A DNA stretch of 64,000 nucleotides from DASWYT01 sp965246875. GTDB lineage: Bacteria; Pseudomonadota; Alphaproteobacteria; Micavibrionales; SZUA-601. The stretch is from positions 62,001-126,000 of the forward strand of contig CBDFFU010000006.1 in NCBI GenBank assembly GCA_965246875.1. The letters are read 5' to 3'. Numbering within the stretch: the stretch's first letter is position 1; each line of letters begins with the position of its first letter. Below, one piece after another: positions 8,077 through 16,860 of the stretch. The translations under genes and the position numbers were made by a program. The notes under the pieces were generated by a model. It was given only the letters and a program-made list of their open reading frames with translations, had not been told where the DNA came from and searched no databases.

Positions 8077-10164
8077 TTAACCTTCTTGGCGTTGGAAACG
8101 TGCTGCGAAATCGCTGAGATACTCTTTCAATGCACTTTCAACCTCTGGCTTAACAGCACGGGCTTCGGTGATCTGTGTCAGAATTTCAGGATGACGTGTT
8201 TTCAGATCGTCGATCAAGGTCGCTTCAAACAAATTGATTTTATCGACGGCAACATTATCGGCAAAACCTTTGGTACCGGCATAGAGCGATACTACCTGTT
8301 CAGCCACCGACATCGGGGAGAATTGCTTCTGTTTCAAGAGTTCCGTCATCCGACGGCCACGGCCCAGCAATTTCTGTGTCGAGGCATCGAGGTCAGACGC
8401 AAATTGTGAGAAGGCTTCCATCTCACGGAACTGCGCCAATTCCAGCTTGATTGAACCGGCAACCTGTTTCATGGCTTTCGTTTGTGCGGCAGACCCCACA
8501 CGCGACACCGACAGACCAACGGAAATCGCCGGGCGTACGCCCTTGTAAAAGAGTTCGCTTTCTAAAAAGATCTGACCGTCAGTAATCGAAATCACGTTGG
8601 TCGGAATATAAGCGGACACGTCACCGGCTTGGGTTTCAATGATCGGCAACGCGGTGAGGGATCCACCACCACGCGCATCCGACATTTTTGCGGCGCGCTC
8701 CAACAGACGGGAGTGTAAATAAAACACATCGCCCGGATAGGCTTCACGGCCCGGCGGACGGCGCAACAGCAATGACATCTGGCGATAGGCCACGGCCTGT
8801 TTCGACAAGTCGTCGTACACGATCAAGCCGTGCATGCCGTTATCACGGAAATATTCACCCATCGCACAACCGGCATAGGGTGCCAGGAATTGCAATGGCG
8901 CTGGCTCGGACGCGGTGGCGGCTACAACAATAGTGTACTCCAACGCGCCGTTTTCTTCGAGCGTTTTGACGATCTGCGCCAGTGTCGACCGCTTTTGGCC
9001 GATACAAACATAGATGCAGTATAATTTTTGCTTTTCGTCACCCGACGCGTTGATCTCGCGCTGGTTCAAAATGGTATCCAGCGCGATCGTCGTCTTGCCG
9101 GTTTGACGGTCGCCAATAATCAACTCACGCTGGCCACGACCAACTGGAACCAAAGCATCCAATGCTTTAATCCCGGTTTGCATCGGTTCAGTCACGGATT
9201 GGCGGTCAATGACGCCCGGCGCTTTGCGCTCAATCGGATAATGGGCTTCGGCCTTGATGGGCCCTTTGCCGTCGATCGGCTCACCCAAGGCGTTGACCAC
9301 ACGACCCAACAGGCCTTTGCCGACGGGGACCTGCACGACATTGCCGGAGCGTTTAACGGTCTGGCCTTCTTCGATCGGGCGGTCAGACCCGAAAATCACG
9401 ACGCCGACATTGTCTTCTTCCAGGTTCAGGGCCATGCCCTTGGTGCCGTTTTCAAACTCGACCAGTTCGCCGGATTGCACACGGTCCAGCCCGTCAACGC
9501 GGGCAACCCCGTCACCCACCGTGAGAATCGTGCCGATTTCGGCCGTTTCCGGTGCGTTGTTAAATGCGTTCAATTTGGTTTTTAATGCGTCAAACACGTC
9601 ATCAGCCTCAACTGTTAATTCGTCATCACGTAAATGCTGGCCCAACCGTTTCAGCTTGCTGGCGGTTGAGTCATCGATAATTTTGGATCCGATTTGCAGG
9701 ATCAGGCCGCCCAGGATCGCGGGGTCCGTCATCGGCAACAGGTTGATCTGCTTGCCATGAAACTGGTTTTGCAGCAAAGCCTGTAGTTTGCTGGTATCCG
9801 CCTCGGTCATAGCGGCTGGCGACGTCACTTTGACATCCACCACATCGCCTTTTTTCCTGTACAACGCCACAAAGGCACTGGCCATGTCGTTGAACAGGCT
9901 GGTAAAACCGGCGGTTTCGATTTCTTTCGCAAAAGCGTTCAACACACTTGGTGCCTGAATATCAGTCAATAACGCATCCAGTGTCGTGTCGATGGCCGAC
10001 TGATCCAGACGCTGTTTGCGGGATTTTTTCTTGGCGATGCGCTCGCGGGCCTGGGCCAAAGCAGCCTTGACGGCTGGCAATTGGCCAGCATTTTTGGCGA
10101 CATCGTACAACTGTCCAACGCTCTCATGAACGATCGAAAAATGTTGTGTTGACTGCCGTGTCAC
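8077..10164 (-). CDS. atpHA: Fused F1 ATP synthase delta and alpha subunits
   Basis: One uninterrupted frame of 695 residues encodes delta (OSCP) followed by alpha. Residues 8-180 are delta-like, ending in the typical LGGLILQIGSKIIDDSTASK strand-helix. Residues 185-695 are alpha with GDGVARVDGLD, the P-loop GDRQTGKT and the ISVGLSVSRVGSAAQ region. There is no linker between the two. The gene starts at GTG 10164 behind GAGG. Normally atpH and atpA are separate genes in this order. An internal GTG at 9597 with a good GAGG site would produce a standard-length alpha of about 506 residues, so the locus might make both a fusion and free alpha. Sequencing error would have to be a base substitution of a stop, not an indel. 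Confidence 0.88.
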   Translation of the reverse strand: MTRQSTQHFSIVHESVGQLYDVAKNAGQLPAVKAALAQARERIAKKKSRKQRLDQSAIDTTLDALLTDIQAPSVLNAFAKEIETAGFTSLFNDMASAFVALYRKKGDVVDVKVTSPAAMTEADTSKLQALLQNQFHGKQINLLPMTDPAILGGLILQIGSKIIDDSTASKLKRLGQHLRDDELTVEADDVFDALKTKLNAFNNAPETAEIGTILTVGDGVARVDGLDRVQSGELVEFENGTKGMALNLEEDNVGVVIFGSDRPIEEGQTVKRSGNVVQVPVGKGLLGRVVNALGEPIDGKGPIKAEAHYPIERKAPGVIDRQSVTEPMQTGIKALDALVPVGRGQRELIIGDRQTGKTTIALDTILNQREINASGDEKQKLYCIYVCIGQKRSTLAQIVKTLEENGALEYTIVVAATASEPAPLQFLAPYAGCAMGEYFRDNGMHGLIVYDDLSKQAVAYRQMSLLLRRPPGREAYPGDVFYLHSRLLERAAKMSDARGGGSLTALPIIETQAGDVSAYIPTNVISITDGQIFLESELFYKGVRPAISVGLSVSRVGSAAQTKAMKQVAGSIKLELAQFREMEAFSQFASDLDASTQKLLGRGRRMTELLKQKQFSPMSVAEQVVSLYAGTKGFADNVAVDKINLFEATLIDDLKTRHPEILTQITEARAVKPEVESALKEYLSDFAARFQRQEG
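9595..9609 (-). promoter_or_regulatory. Possible internal ribosome site and GTG start for free alpha subunit
   Basis: Inside the delta/alpha fusion, GAGG (9609-9606) is followed by an eight-base gap and an in-frame GTG (9597-9595, residue 190). Initiation there would give FDALKTKLNAF at the N-terminus, matching the usual start region of alpha. Functional use is inferred. Confidence 0.45.
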
Positions 10165-10409
10165 CGTGAGAGCCTCAAAAATCTGTCACAACCTTGTAGA
10201 ATCAAGGTCGTAACGGGTGGATGGGTGTTCTCTGGCCTTAAAATTTAAGCTTTAAATCCAGTATCTTAGAAATTTCGTGGATAGCAATTGGTGGCCTGTT
10301 CGGCCTTATTTCCTGCTATCGCGCGCGTACCATAGCAGATTAGGGGAATTTGTGAAGGGGCAGGGTTGGATAAGGGTAAGAATATTAGTTTAAAATTTAT
10401 AAAAAATTG

Positions 10410-10439
10410 TTGACAAATACTGTGATTCTATTTTAGTAT
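10410..10439 (+). promoter_or_regulatory. Promoter of the 10.5-12.1 kb orphan genes
   Basis: TTGACA (10410-10415), an 18-base spacer, then TAGTAT (10434-10439), placed about 30 bases before the ATG at 10471. The remaining 10165-10409 stretch is the upstream region of the ATP synthase operon; no convincing promoter for that operon could be singled out. Confidence 0.55.
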
Positions 10440-10470
10440 ACATAAAATAATTTCGTGAAAGGTGTTAACA

Positions 10471-11169
10471 ATGACGATGTTCTCAAAGCCAGTGACAAGT
10501 CCAACAAAAAGTAGTTCACCGTTTTGGAAGGATGATCATTACGAAAAAATCGCATCTTCTCAAGAACGTGTAGTTCAACTCATTCAGAATTTTAAAACCA
10601 AATACAACGCTGTTAATAAAGACCCGCTCGTTAACGCACAGAATAAACTTCTTCGGGAAGATGATTTTTTACAAGCGAAAAATTATTCCAAGCACTTGCT
10701 TGAAAAAGCTGTAAAAGGTGCCGAAGGTCGGTACGATAAATCAGTTTATCCATCCCAACGGGCATCTGAGAACGCTTTTTATAAAACTGTCGAAGGGGTG
10801 GTTTTTGAAAGCGCTGGCGGAATTCCCCCCAACTATGAAGGGTGGCGTAATGGTGCGTATTTGGTGCCATTACAAGAAGCAGCAGAAAGTCTTAAAAAGA
10901 GAGAAGCTTCTTATGTGCAGACACATAATGTTGACACCATCGGTACTGGAATTGCTAAGGTCGTTTATTATGCGATGACAGATACTAAACTGAGCCAGAC
11001 TGCAATCGGTCGTGGTATCACGCAAATTGCCGCAAACTGTATTAGCAGCAAATTTGGCCGCGCGCACCGCATCGCAGAAACTTTGACTAATGTTCAAGAT
11101 AATTATTACGATATGATTTTGCAGCAAGAACGAAGAGCGTTAAAAGTCAACCATGGTTTAAAACAATAA
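10471..11169 (+). CDS. Unrecognised orphan protein, 232 aa
   Basis: No known family. The ATG at 10471 has AAAGGTG six bases upstream; a GTG at 10462 in the same frame lies inside that site and is unlikely. The protein is Lys/Tyr/Asn-rich with predicted helices, no signal peptide and no clear membrane span. The gene is AT-rich against its ATP synthase neighbour. It is followed 52 bases later by another orphan in the same orientation, and the two may form an operon. It lies between atpHA and priA, genes that are commonly adjacent in alphaproteobacteria, so it is probably an insertion. Confidence 0.6.
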   Translation: MTMFSKPVTSPTKSSSPFWKDDHYEKIASSQERVVQLIQNFKTKYNAVNKDPLVNAQNKLLREDDFLQAKNYSKHLLEKAVKGAEGRYDKSVYPSQRASENAFYKTVEGVVFESAGGIPPNYEGWRNGAYLVPLQEAAESLKKREASYVQTHNVDTIGTGIAKVVYYAMTDTKLSQTAIGRGITQIAANCISSKFGRAHRIAETLTNVQDNYYDMILQQERRALKVNHGLKQ

Positions 11170-11221
11170 TCTTTCAATATTCTAATAGATTAAACTACGC
11201 TACACATAAGGGTTAAAACAC

Positions 11222-12067
11222 ATGGAAAGTAAAAATTCTGCATCTTTATTAGATGACGTTATCATTCAAAAAATTGCAAAATACGTTTCATCAGAGACTT
11301 CACGTGAGGAAGCTGAATTTTTAATTGAGGAAATCAAAAAATATAAAAATACACTGACAACAATGCAGTCAGCGGTCAGTAGTGCTCTTTTTAGTAAAGA
11401 AAAGATTTTTATGGTCAATCTAGCGCAAGTTACAAAAGATGACAAAGCGATGAAGAATGATGCATGGCGTCATGATGCGGATATTGCAGTTAAAGAAATT
11501 TTCCTGACGCGCCAAAGCGGGTTAATTGATTTATGCATTAATAAACCTAATCAACGTTTGCTGAAGCAACATGAAGGAGTTGTTAAAACGGAAGCACATG
11601 AAGATGAGATTCTGGATAATTTGGTCGGTAATCATGATTTAAAGAATCTACTTTTATGTGACGCCAGCACAAGTTTTATTTTTGAAGGCATGATTGAAGA
11701 ATTACAGCAAGTCTTTCCCAATGATCGAAAATCAACTCATACAAGGTCTGAGAATATGGACCCAATTTTTAGACAGGTTTTTTTATCCAACCGATCCAAT
11801 TCACTTGTACACTTCTTTAACGGCAACAATCTTCTGAACATGGAATATCGAGATCTTTTGGGTTACCATACAGCTCAAGGGTTTGGTGGGATTGATTACA
11901 GTGCATTTAATCCCATTGCTCTTGCTGATTTGATGTTATTGCAAAATGATAGCAGAGTGGAGAGCAGCCAGGAATTCGGTGAGAATGTAGCGGACGCGTA
12001 TAAAGCGTTACGTTTGGAAGAGCAAAAAAATCCAAAGCCTTTATTTCCGCCACTGGCCAATAATTAG
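11222..12067 (+). CDS. Unrecognised orphan protein, 281 aa
   Basis: No known family. AT-rich codon use like the preceding orphan, with a charged helical N-terminus (about residues 25-65 rich in Glu and Lys) and a more hydrophobic C-terminal half; no signal peptide. The ATG at 11222 has only a weak upstream purine run. Its stop is about 20 bases from the displaced priA 3'-end fragment at 12085-12132, so this gene and the 10471 gene make up the cargo between that fragment and the ATP synthase operon. Confidence 0.55.
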   Translation: MESKNSASLLDDVIIQKIAKYVSSETSREEAEFLIEEIKKYKNTLTTMQSAVSSALFSKEKIFMVNLAQVTKDDKAMKNDAWRHDADIAVKEIFLTRQSGLIDLCINKPNQRLLKQHEGVVKTEAHEDEILDNLVGNHDLKNLLLCDASTSFIFEGMIEELQQVFPNDRKSTHTRSENMDPIFRQVFLSNRSNSLVHFFNGNNLLNMEYRDLLGYHTAQGFGGIDYSAFNPIALADLMLLQNDSRVESSQEFGENVADAYKALRLEEQKNPKPLFPPLANN

Positions 12068-12084
12068 GCTCATGTTCAATTGCA

Positions 12085-12132
12085 TTACATAAAACTATAC
12101 GGATCGATATCAATCTGGATCTGCGCGCCTTT
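12085..12132 (-). pseudogene. Displaced duplicate of the priA 3' end
   Basis: Positions 12087-12129 match the true end of priA at 12908-12950 in 41 of 43 bases. On the minus strand the fragment still reads IQIDIDPYSFM followed by a stop (TAA instead of TGA). One difference changes Arg to Gln. It lies 821 bases from the real gene end, on the far side of the toxin-antitoxin pair, and is not part of any gene. Confidence 0.85.
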
Positions 12133-12167
12133 ATGCATTCACAAAATATGACGGCTTAAGAAATAAC

Positions 12168-12197
12168 TTGACAAAGTATAACTTTTTGTTATATTAT
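12168..12197 (+). promoter_or_regulatory. Toxin-antitoxin promoter with built-in palindrome
   Basis: TTGACA (12168-12173) with -10 candidates TATATT (12190-12195, spacer 16) or TATTAT (12192-12197, spacer 18). Between the hexamers lies the inverted repeat TATAAC-TTTTT-GTTATA (12177-12193), well placed as an operator for autorepression by the XRE antitoxin. The predicted transcript start falls at or next to the toxin ATG at 12202, so the toxin message may be leaderless. Confidence 0.65.
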
Positions 12198-12201
12198 AAA
12201 A

Positions 12202-12462
12202 ATGTCAGAGATCCGTTATTCCAAACAGGCGTTCAAAGCTTTATCGATCTTGTTCAAGACGCACAAAAAGCTCCATGGACGTTTTGTCGCTGCGTTTGAC
12301 CGCATCGCGACAGGTGACATATCCGGCTTGGATATCAAATCGCTGACAAACGCCGCTGGTTACCGGCTTCGAATTGGGGATTATCGGGCGATTTATGATA
12401 ACGATGGCCTTATCTTATCTGTCATCAAAGTCGATTCGCGCGGCGATATTTACAAGACTTAA
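12202..12462 (+). CDS. RelE/ParE-family toxin of a type II TA pair
   Basis: 86-residue basic protein with the RelE fold signature: an N-terminal YSKQAFKAL helix and the strand block YRLRIGDYRAIYDNDG, ending in a conserved VIKVDSRGDIYK strand. Members of this fold are ribosome-dependent mRNA interferases or gyrase poisons; the similarity here is nearer RelE. No Shine-Dalgarno sequence precedes the ATG. The toxin is first and the antitoxin second (HigBA-like order), 17 bases apart. The pair sits between the real and displaced copies of the priA 3' end. Confidence 0.82.
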   Translation: MSEIRYSKQAFKALSILFKTHKKLHGRFVAAFDRIATGDISGLDIKSLTNAAGYRLRIGDYRAIYDNDGLILSVIKVDSRGDIYKT

Positions 12463-12479
12463 ATCACACGGAATTTATC

Positions 12480-12902
12480 ATGGCTTACGACATCATCACA
12501 GCAAACGGTCAATCGTTTGCCCTTGTCCCACAAAAAGACTGGCAGCGTCTTAAAATCATGCCGCTTTCTGTTCATCCCGCAAACCAGGTCAAGCAACATC
12601 AGATAAACGACGCCATGCTTACACAAAGCGACTATGATGATTTTAAAAAAACCAAACGCGCCATGGCCCAAGGTATGGCCTATCCAAGCCCGGTCGCCAA
12701 GGCGATCTGGAATGGCGCGACACCGACAAAAGCCTTCCGTAGACATGCCGGTTTGACGCAAGATCAGTTAGCCGCCAAAACAGGTTTTACCAAGCAATAT
12801 ATCAGCAACCTTGAAACCGGTCGCCAGAATTTATCACGCGGCGCTATGCAAAAAATAGCCGCTGCCCTGAATATTCCACAAGCTTTATTGCTAGACGATT
12901 AA
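12480..12902 (+). CDS. XRE-family antitoxin with C-terminal helix-turn-helix
   Basis: 140 residues. The C-terminal part (about 83-140) is an XRE/Cro helix-turn-helix with LTQDQLAAKTGFTKQYISNL; the N-terminal part (1-75) has an antitoxin-like toxin-wrapping segment followed by a helix. It should neutralise the upstream RelE-like toxin and repress the promoter at 12168-12197, where a palindrome lies between the -35 and -10 boxes. Its stop is only four bases from the priA stop on the other strand. Confidence 0.85.
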   Translation: MAYDIITANGQSFALVPQKDWQRLKIMPLSVHPANQVKQHQINDAMLTQSDYDDFKKTKRAMAQGMAYPSPVAKAIWNGATPTKAFRRHAGLTQDQLAAKTGFTKQYISNLETGRQNLSRGAMQKIAAALNIPQALLLDD

Positions 12903-12905
12903 CCG

Positions 12906-15095
12906 TCACATAAAACTATACGGATCAATATCAATCTGGATCCGCGCGCCCTTGATCCGTGGCGTCTTCGTCAGCCATTCGGCGACGATGGTTTGAATTT
13001 TGACATCGCGGGGTGTTTTAACCAGAAACCGAATGCGGAATTTGTCGCGGAGTTTATATAGGGGCGCGGGGGCTGGCCCTAAAATCATGACGTCATTGAT
13101 ATGCGGCACGGTGGAGGCCAGTTCGGCAGCCTGTTGTTGCGCATGATCCTCGTTGGGCGATGAAATAATGATGGCGGCCAACCGGCCATAGGGCGGCATG
13201 CCCGACATGTGCCGCTCGTCCGCTTCGACACTCAAAAACGCGTCGCGCTCATTCGCCAGCAGGCTCTGCATGACGCGATGTTCCGGCAAATAGGTTTGCA
13301 GCAACACAAAGCCCGGTTTTGCGGCCCGTCCCGCGCGGCCCGACACCTGATGCAAAATCTGATAGGTGCGTTCCGAGGCGCGCAGATCGCCACCCGCCAG
13401 GCCCAGATCGGCATCCACCACGCCGACCAACGTCAGGTCAGGAAAATGATGCCCCTTGGCGATGATCTGTGTGCCGATAATAATGTCGACCTGGTGGTTT
13501 TCGATTTTCCCCAATGTCTCTTGTAGTCCAGCCATCGATTTTTGTGTGTCACTGGATAACACCTCAACACGTGCCGTCGGGAATTGCGCACGCACGGCTT
13601 CAAAAATCCGTTCGACGCCCGGGCCGATCGGCGTCAGCGACTCTTCCGCTTCACAGGCCGGGCAAATGCGCGGGGCCGGCATCACGAACCCGCAATGATG
13701 GCACAGCAATTGCCCGCGCGTTTTGTGCTGGATCATCCAGGCCGTGCAATGCGGACATTCGAACCGATGGCCACAGGTGCGGCACAAGGTGAGGGGCGCA
13801 TAACCCCGTCTGTTCAAATATAATAAAACCTGTTCGCCACGTGACAGGGTTTTCTCCATCGCGGCCAGTAACGTGGGCGACAAAAACACGCTGGCCTTCA
13901 TGTCCTCGCGGCGCAGGTCGATTGTATCGAGTGTTGGCATGGTGGCACCCGCATGACGATGCGGCAGTTTCAACCAGGCATAACGGCCTTCTTTCGCATG
14001 GGCATAGGTTTCCAGCGACGGTGTTGCCGACACCAGCACAACCGGAAACTGTTCCAACTGTGCGCGTTTGATGGCCAGATCGCGCGCATTATAAAACAAC
14101 ACCTCTTCCTGTTTGTATGAATTATCATGCTCTTCATCGATGACGATGACGCCAAGCCGTTTGTAGGGCAAAAACAACGCCGAGCGCGCGCCGATGACCA
14201 CTTGTGCCTCGCCATTGGCGATGGCCTGGTAATTTCGCCGCCGTTGCGCGGGCGTCAATGTCGAGTGCCAGACGATGGGTTGAATCTGGAACCGGTCGAC
14301 AAACCGTTCCAAAAATGTGGCGGTCAAGGTAATTTCCGGTACCAGGACCAAGGCTTGTCGCCCTTGTTTGATGGCCGCCAGCACGGCGGCAAAATAGACT
14401 TCGGTTTTGCCAGATCCCGTCACCCCGTCCAGCAAGGTCACTTTGAACGTGTTGTCCTGCACATCCTGCGCCAGCTGGTCGGCAGCCTGTTGCTGCTCCA
14501 CCGCATAATCCGGCAATTGCACTGAGGAGGGATCGATAGGTGCGGCATGATGTTCAATCACCTGTTCTTCGGTCGTCACAAATCCCAATTTGACCAGGGT
14601 TTTCGGCACAGACGACGACACACCGGCGTTCAAGCCCAATTGCGCCAATGAATAATGTTTGCCCCCGCGCAAGGCTTCTATCACACGCTGACGCGGCGGG
14701 CTCAGCTTGGCGATATCCGCCTGTTCGCCCTGCTCAGTCAAACGATACACCGTCGTTTTTTGCAGTGCCGGGGCAATTTCCGACATCGGCACGCTCATCT
14801 TGGCGACCGCACCCTTGGCGCTGAGCGTATACGCCGTCGTCCAGTCGATCAGCTGCCGCAATTCCGCGCTGAGGACAGGCATGTTGGCGATGGGGTAAGC
14901 CGGTTTGACCTTCGCCGGGTCGAGGCCGTTGCTTTGTGCGCTGACATCCCACACCACGCCCAGTTCATTGGGCAGTTTGGCATTTTTGCCAAACGGGATA
15001 CGCACGATTTGCCCGGTCACCACGGTCTCGCCCTCGGGCAGGCGATAGCTGTAGGCCCGGGCCACGGGGCGGAGAGGGAGGATTTGCACGATCAT
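12906..15095 (-). CDS. priA: Primosomal replication-restart helicase PriA
   Basis: Superfamily 2 helicase that reloads the replisome at collapsed forks. Shows the N-terminal 3'-DNA-binding domain, the Walker A motif GVTGSGKT at about 224-231, a DEEH box near 320, and the zinc-binding module CRTCG...CPHC...CHHCG...CPAC in the middle of the helicase core. Length 729 is normal. The last residues DIDPYSFM are duplicated at 12085-12132. In many alphaproteobacteria priA lies next to atpH; here about 2.7 kb of orphans and a toxin-antitoxin pair intervene. Confidence 0.96.
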   Translation of the reverse strand: MIVQILPLRPVARAYSYRLPEGETVVTGQIVRIPFGKNAKLPNELGVVWDVSAQSNGLDPAKVKPAYPIANMPVLSAELRQLIDWTTAYTLSAKGAVAKMSVPMSEIAPALQKTTVYRLTEQGEQADIAKLSPPRQRVIEALRGGKHYSLAQLGLNAGVSSSVPKTLVKLGFVTTEEQVIEHHAAPIDPSSVQLPDYAVEQQQAADQLAQDVQDNTFKVTLLDGVTGSGKTEVYFAAVLAAIKQGRQALVLVPEITLTATFLERFVDRFQIQPIVWHSTLTPAQRRRNYQAIANGEAQVVIGARSALFLPYKRLGVIVIDEEHDNSYKQEEVLFYNARDLAIKRAQLEQFPVVLVSATPSLETYAHAKEGRYAWLKLPHRHAGATMPTLDTIDLRREDMKASVFLSPTLLAAMEKTLSRGEQVLLYLNRRGYAPLTLCRTCGHRFECPHCTAWMIQHKTRGQLLCHHCGFVMPAPRICPACEAEESLTPIGPGVERIFEAVRAQFPTARVEVLSSDTQKSMAGLQETLGKIENHQVDIIIGTQIIAKGHHFPDLTLVGVVDADLGLAGGDLRASERTYQILHQVSGRAGRAAKPGFVLLQTYLPEHRVMQSLLANERDAFLSVEADERHMSGMPPYGRLAAIIISSPNEDHAQQQAAELASTVPHINDVMILGPAPAPLYKLRDKFRIRFLVKTPRDVKIQTIVAEWLTKTPRIKGARIQIDIDPYSFM

Positions 15096-15228
15096 GATGG
15101 GTTAAAGGTAAGGCCTGCATGCGGAGTAGCAAGAATAATCCTTCAAAACCCCCTCTATACATTTACACGATGTTATGGATTATGGTATAAGGTTGGGCTT
15201 GTAAAGGAAACGCACAAAGGATTGTGTC

Positions 15229-15837
15229 ATGACCGGCAGTGTTCCGATTAAACTGGATAATTTTTGCAAGTTCTACACGGAAATCGTCAGCGGCAGCTTG
15301 CTGGATGCACACCATCCCAGCTTGGCTGAAAATTTTATGCCGGACTCGGCTGATGGAAACGCCAAATTGCGGGACTTGCGGAGCGCACTGGTCAGTCGCA
15401 TGCCAGCCCATGATATTGAAGGCACGGACAGCCGCGATATGGCGATCAAGCATCTAGAAGACGTACGACAGGGCTTTCGTGAAGGCTTGTCAGCGGCTTA
15501 TCACAACAATCCAGAATTACAAGAAACGCAACGGCTGCAAGCGTGGGTGAACGAGATCGCCAAGCAACACGCCATCCCGCTGAAACAATTGATTGAACCT
15601 GCGTCTTTAATGGATAAACGAGCCGTTTACCTGGATATGCCGGACCCCAATACATTGTCGGAAAAACTCAAAGCCACGAGCCGTGACTTGGGCGAACAGG
15701 CAGGAGTTGGCAATATTTACACCCGCGCTATCGCTGTGACACAGCGCGCTTTTGAATTGGATGGTGGAGATCGTCCCGACATTCACGTTTATAAGACGCA
15801 GGGGACTCATGGCCGCAAGGCGTTCAAAATACCCTGA
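15229..15837 (+). CDS. Unrecognised orphan protein, 202 aa
   Basis: No known family. ATG at 15229 follows AAAGGATTGTGTC, a good ribosome site. The protein is hydrophilic and mostly helical by composition, without signal peptide or membrane span. It occupies the space between divergent priA and the DUF484 gene, which are close neighbours in related genomes. Base composition is nearer the core genes than most other orphans here, which could mean an older insertion. The 237 bases after it hold only the DUF484 leader and no recognisable element. Confidence 0.5.
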   Translation: MTGSVPIKLDNFCKFYTEIVSGSLLDAHHPSLAENFMPDSADGNAKLRDLRSALVSRMPAHDIEGTDSRDMAIKHLEDVRQGFREGLSAAYHNNPELQETQRLQAWVNEIAKQHAIPLKQLIEPASLMDKRAVYLDMPDPNTLSEKLKATSRDLGEQAGVGNIYTRAIAVTQRAFELDGGDRPDIHVYKTQGTHGRKAFKIP

Positions 15838-16074
15838 GCTGCCACGGCACAGTGTGCCGATTCTCATAACCCGCAAATGGATCACGTGTTTGCAATGTCG
15901 TAAAACACCATTGTTTTGACACGTTCTTTTGCCGTGAAGACTTCTTTAAATCTTGTCCGCCATAACTTGAGACATTGTTCCAATCACCACACCCGAGCAA
16001 GGCCTGGCGACAGGCGAGTCAGACGATCTTGAACAGATCGTAACGATTTCTTGCTCAGCTAAAAGGACTTTCAG

Positions 16075-16794
16075 ATGTTTCACACGGACAACTATGCCAT
16101 GGCCATCACCGACGACCAGACCACAACACCGGATGCCGCCAGCGTTCTGCACTATCTGCGCACCCACCCGGATTTCCTGCAAAGCCACCCCGACCTGCTG
16201 ACAGTCCTAGCGATCCCGGCGCAGCATGACGGCAACCGCGTGGTGGATTTCCAGCAATTCGCCCTGTCGAAACTGCAGCTCGACCGCAAACAGGCGGATG
16301 CGCGTCAGCAATCGCTGGTCGACGCGGCGCGTGCCAACATGACCGTGCAGGCCCGGATGCAAATGGCCGTGCTGCGCTTGCTCGAAGCGCGCACCTTGGA
16401 AGATTTGATCGAAACCATCACCTCGGAATTGACCATCATGCTGGGCGTGGATGTGATTGCCTTGGTGATGGAAGCAGCGACTGATGATGAAATGCTGGGG
16501 TTGCAGGCCGGTGTGCGCATCGTCGCACCCGGTGCCATCAATCATCTCTTGGGTGATCGCGACACGCTGCTGCAAGGCAAATGCCAGGGCAACCCGGCGC
16601 TTTATGGTCCCGCCGCGAAGCTGGTACAAAGCCAAGCCCTGATGCGCCTGCATATTTCTGAAGAAACGCCGGCCGGTCTCCTGGCCTTCGGCAGCCGCGA
16701 CACGGACAGCTACACCGAAGGCCACGGGACAGAACTGGTCGGGTTTTTAACCGACGTTATCGAACGTCTGGTGCAACGGTTTTTGACGATTTAA
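16075..16794 (+). CDS. DUF484 family protein with GAF-like domain
   Basis: Matches the DUF484 pattern: an N-terminal VLHYLRTHPDFLQSHPDLL helix pair, a coiled region near residues 60-100, then a GAF-like sensor fold. Function unknown, but the family is regularly encoded directly upstream of xerC, as here, which hints at a link with chromosome dimer resolution or cell division. The ATG at 16075 has AAAGGA nine bases upstream; a second ATG at 16093 is less well placed. A bidirectional terminator follows. Confidence 0.85.
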   Translation: MFHTDNYAMAITDDQTTTPDAASVLHYLRTHPDFLQSHPDLLTVLAIPAQHDGNRVVDFQQFALSKLQLDRKQADARQQSLVDAARANMTVQARMQMAVLRLLEARTLEDLIETITSELTIMLGVDVIALVMEAATDDEMLGLQAGVRIVAPGAINHLLGDRDTLLQGKCQGNPALYGPAAKLVQSQALMRLHISEETPAGLLAFGSRDTDSYTEGHGTELVGFLTDVIERLVQRFLTI

Positions 16795-16796
16795 TC

Positions 16797-16841
16797 AAAA
16801 AACCCGCCGCGCCCCGTAGGCCATGTGGCGGGTTTTTTATT
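16797..16841. terminator. Bidirectional rho-independent terminator
   Basis: Stem AAAAAACCCGCC paired with GGCGGGTTTTTT around a short GC-rich loop; A and T runs on both sides let it serve the DUF484 gene (+) and the small orphan genes (-). Confidence 0.9.
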
Positions 16842-16860
16842 TGCAAATAACAGAATGTCT

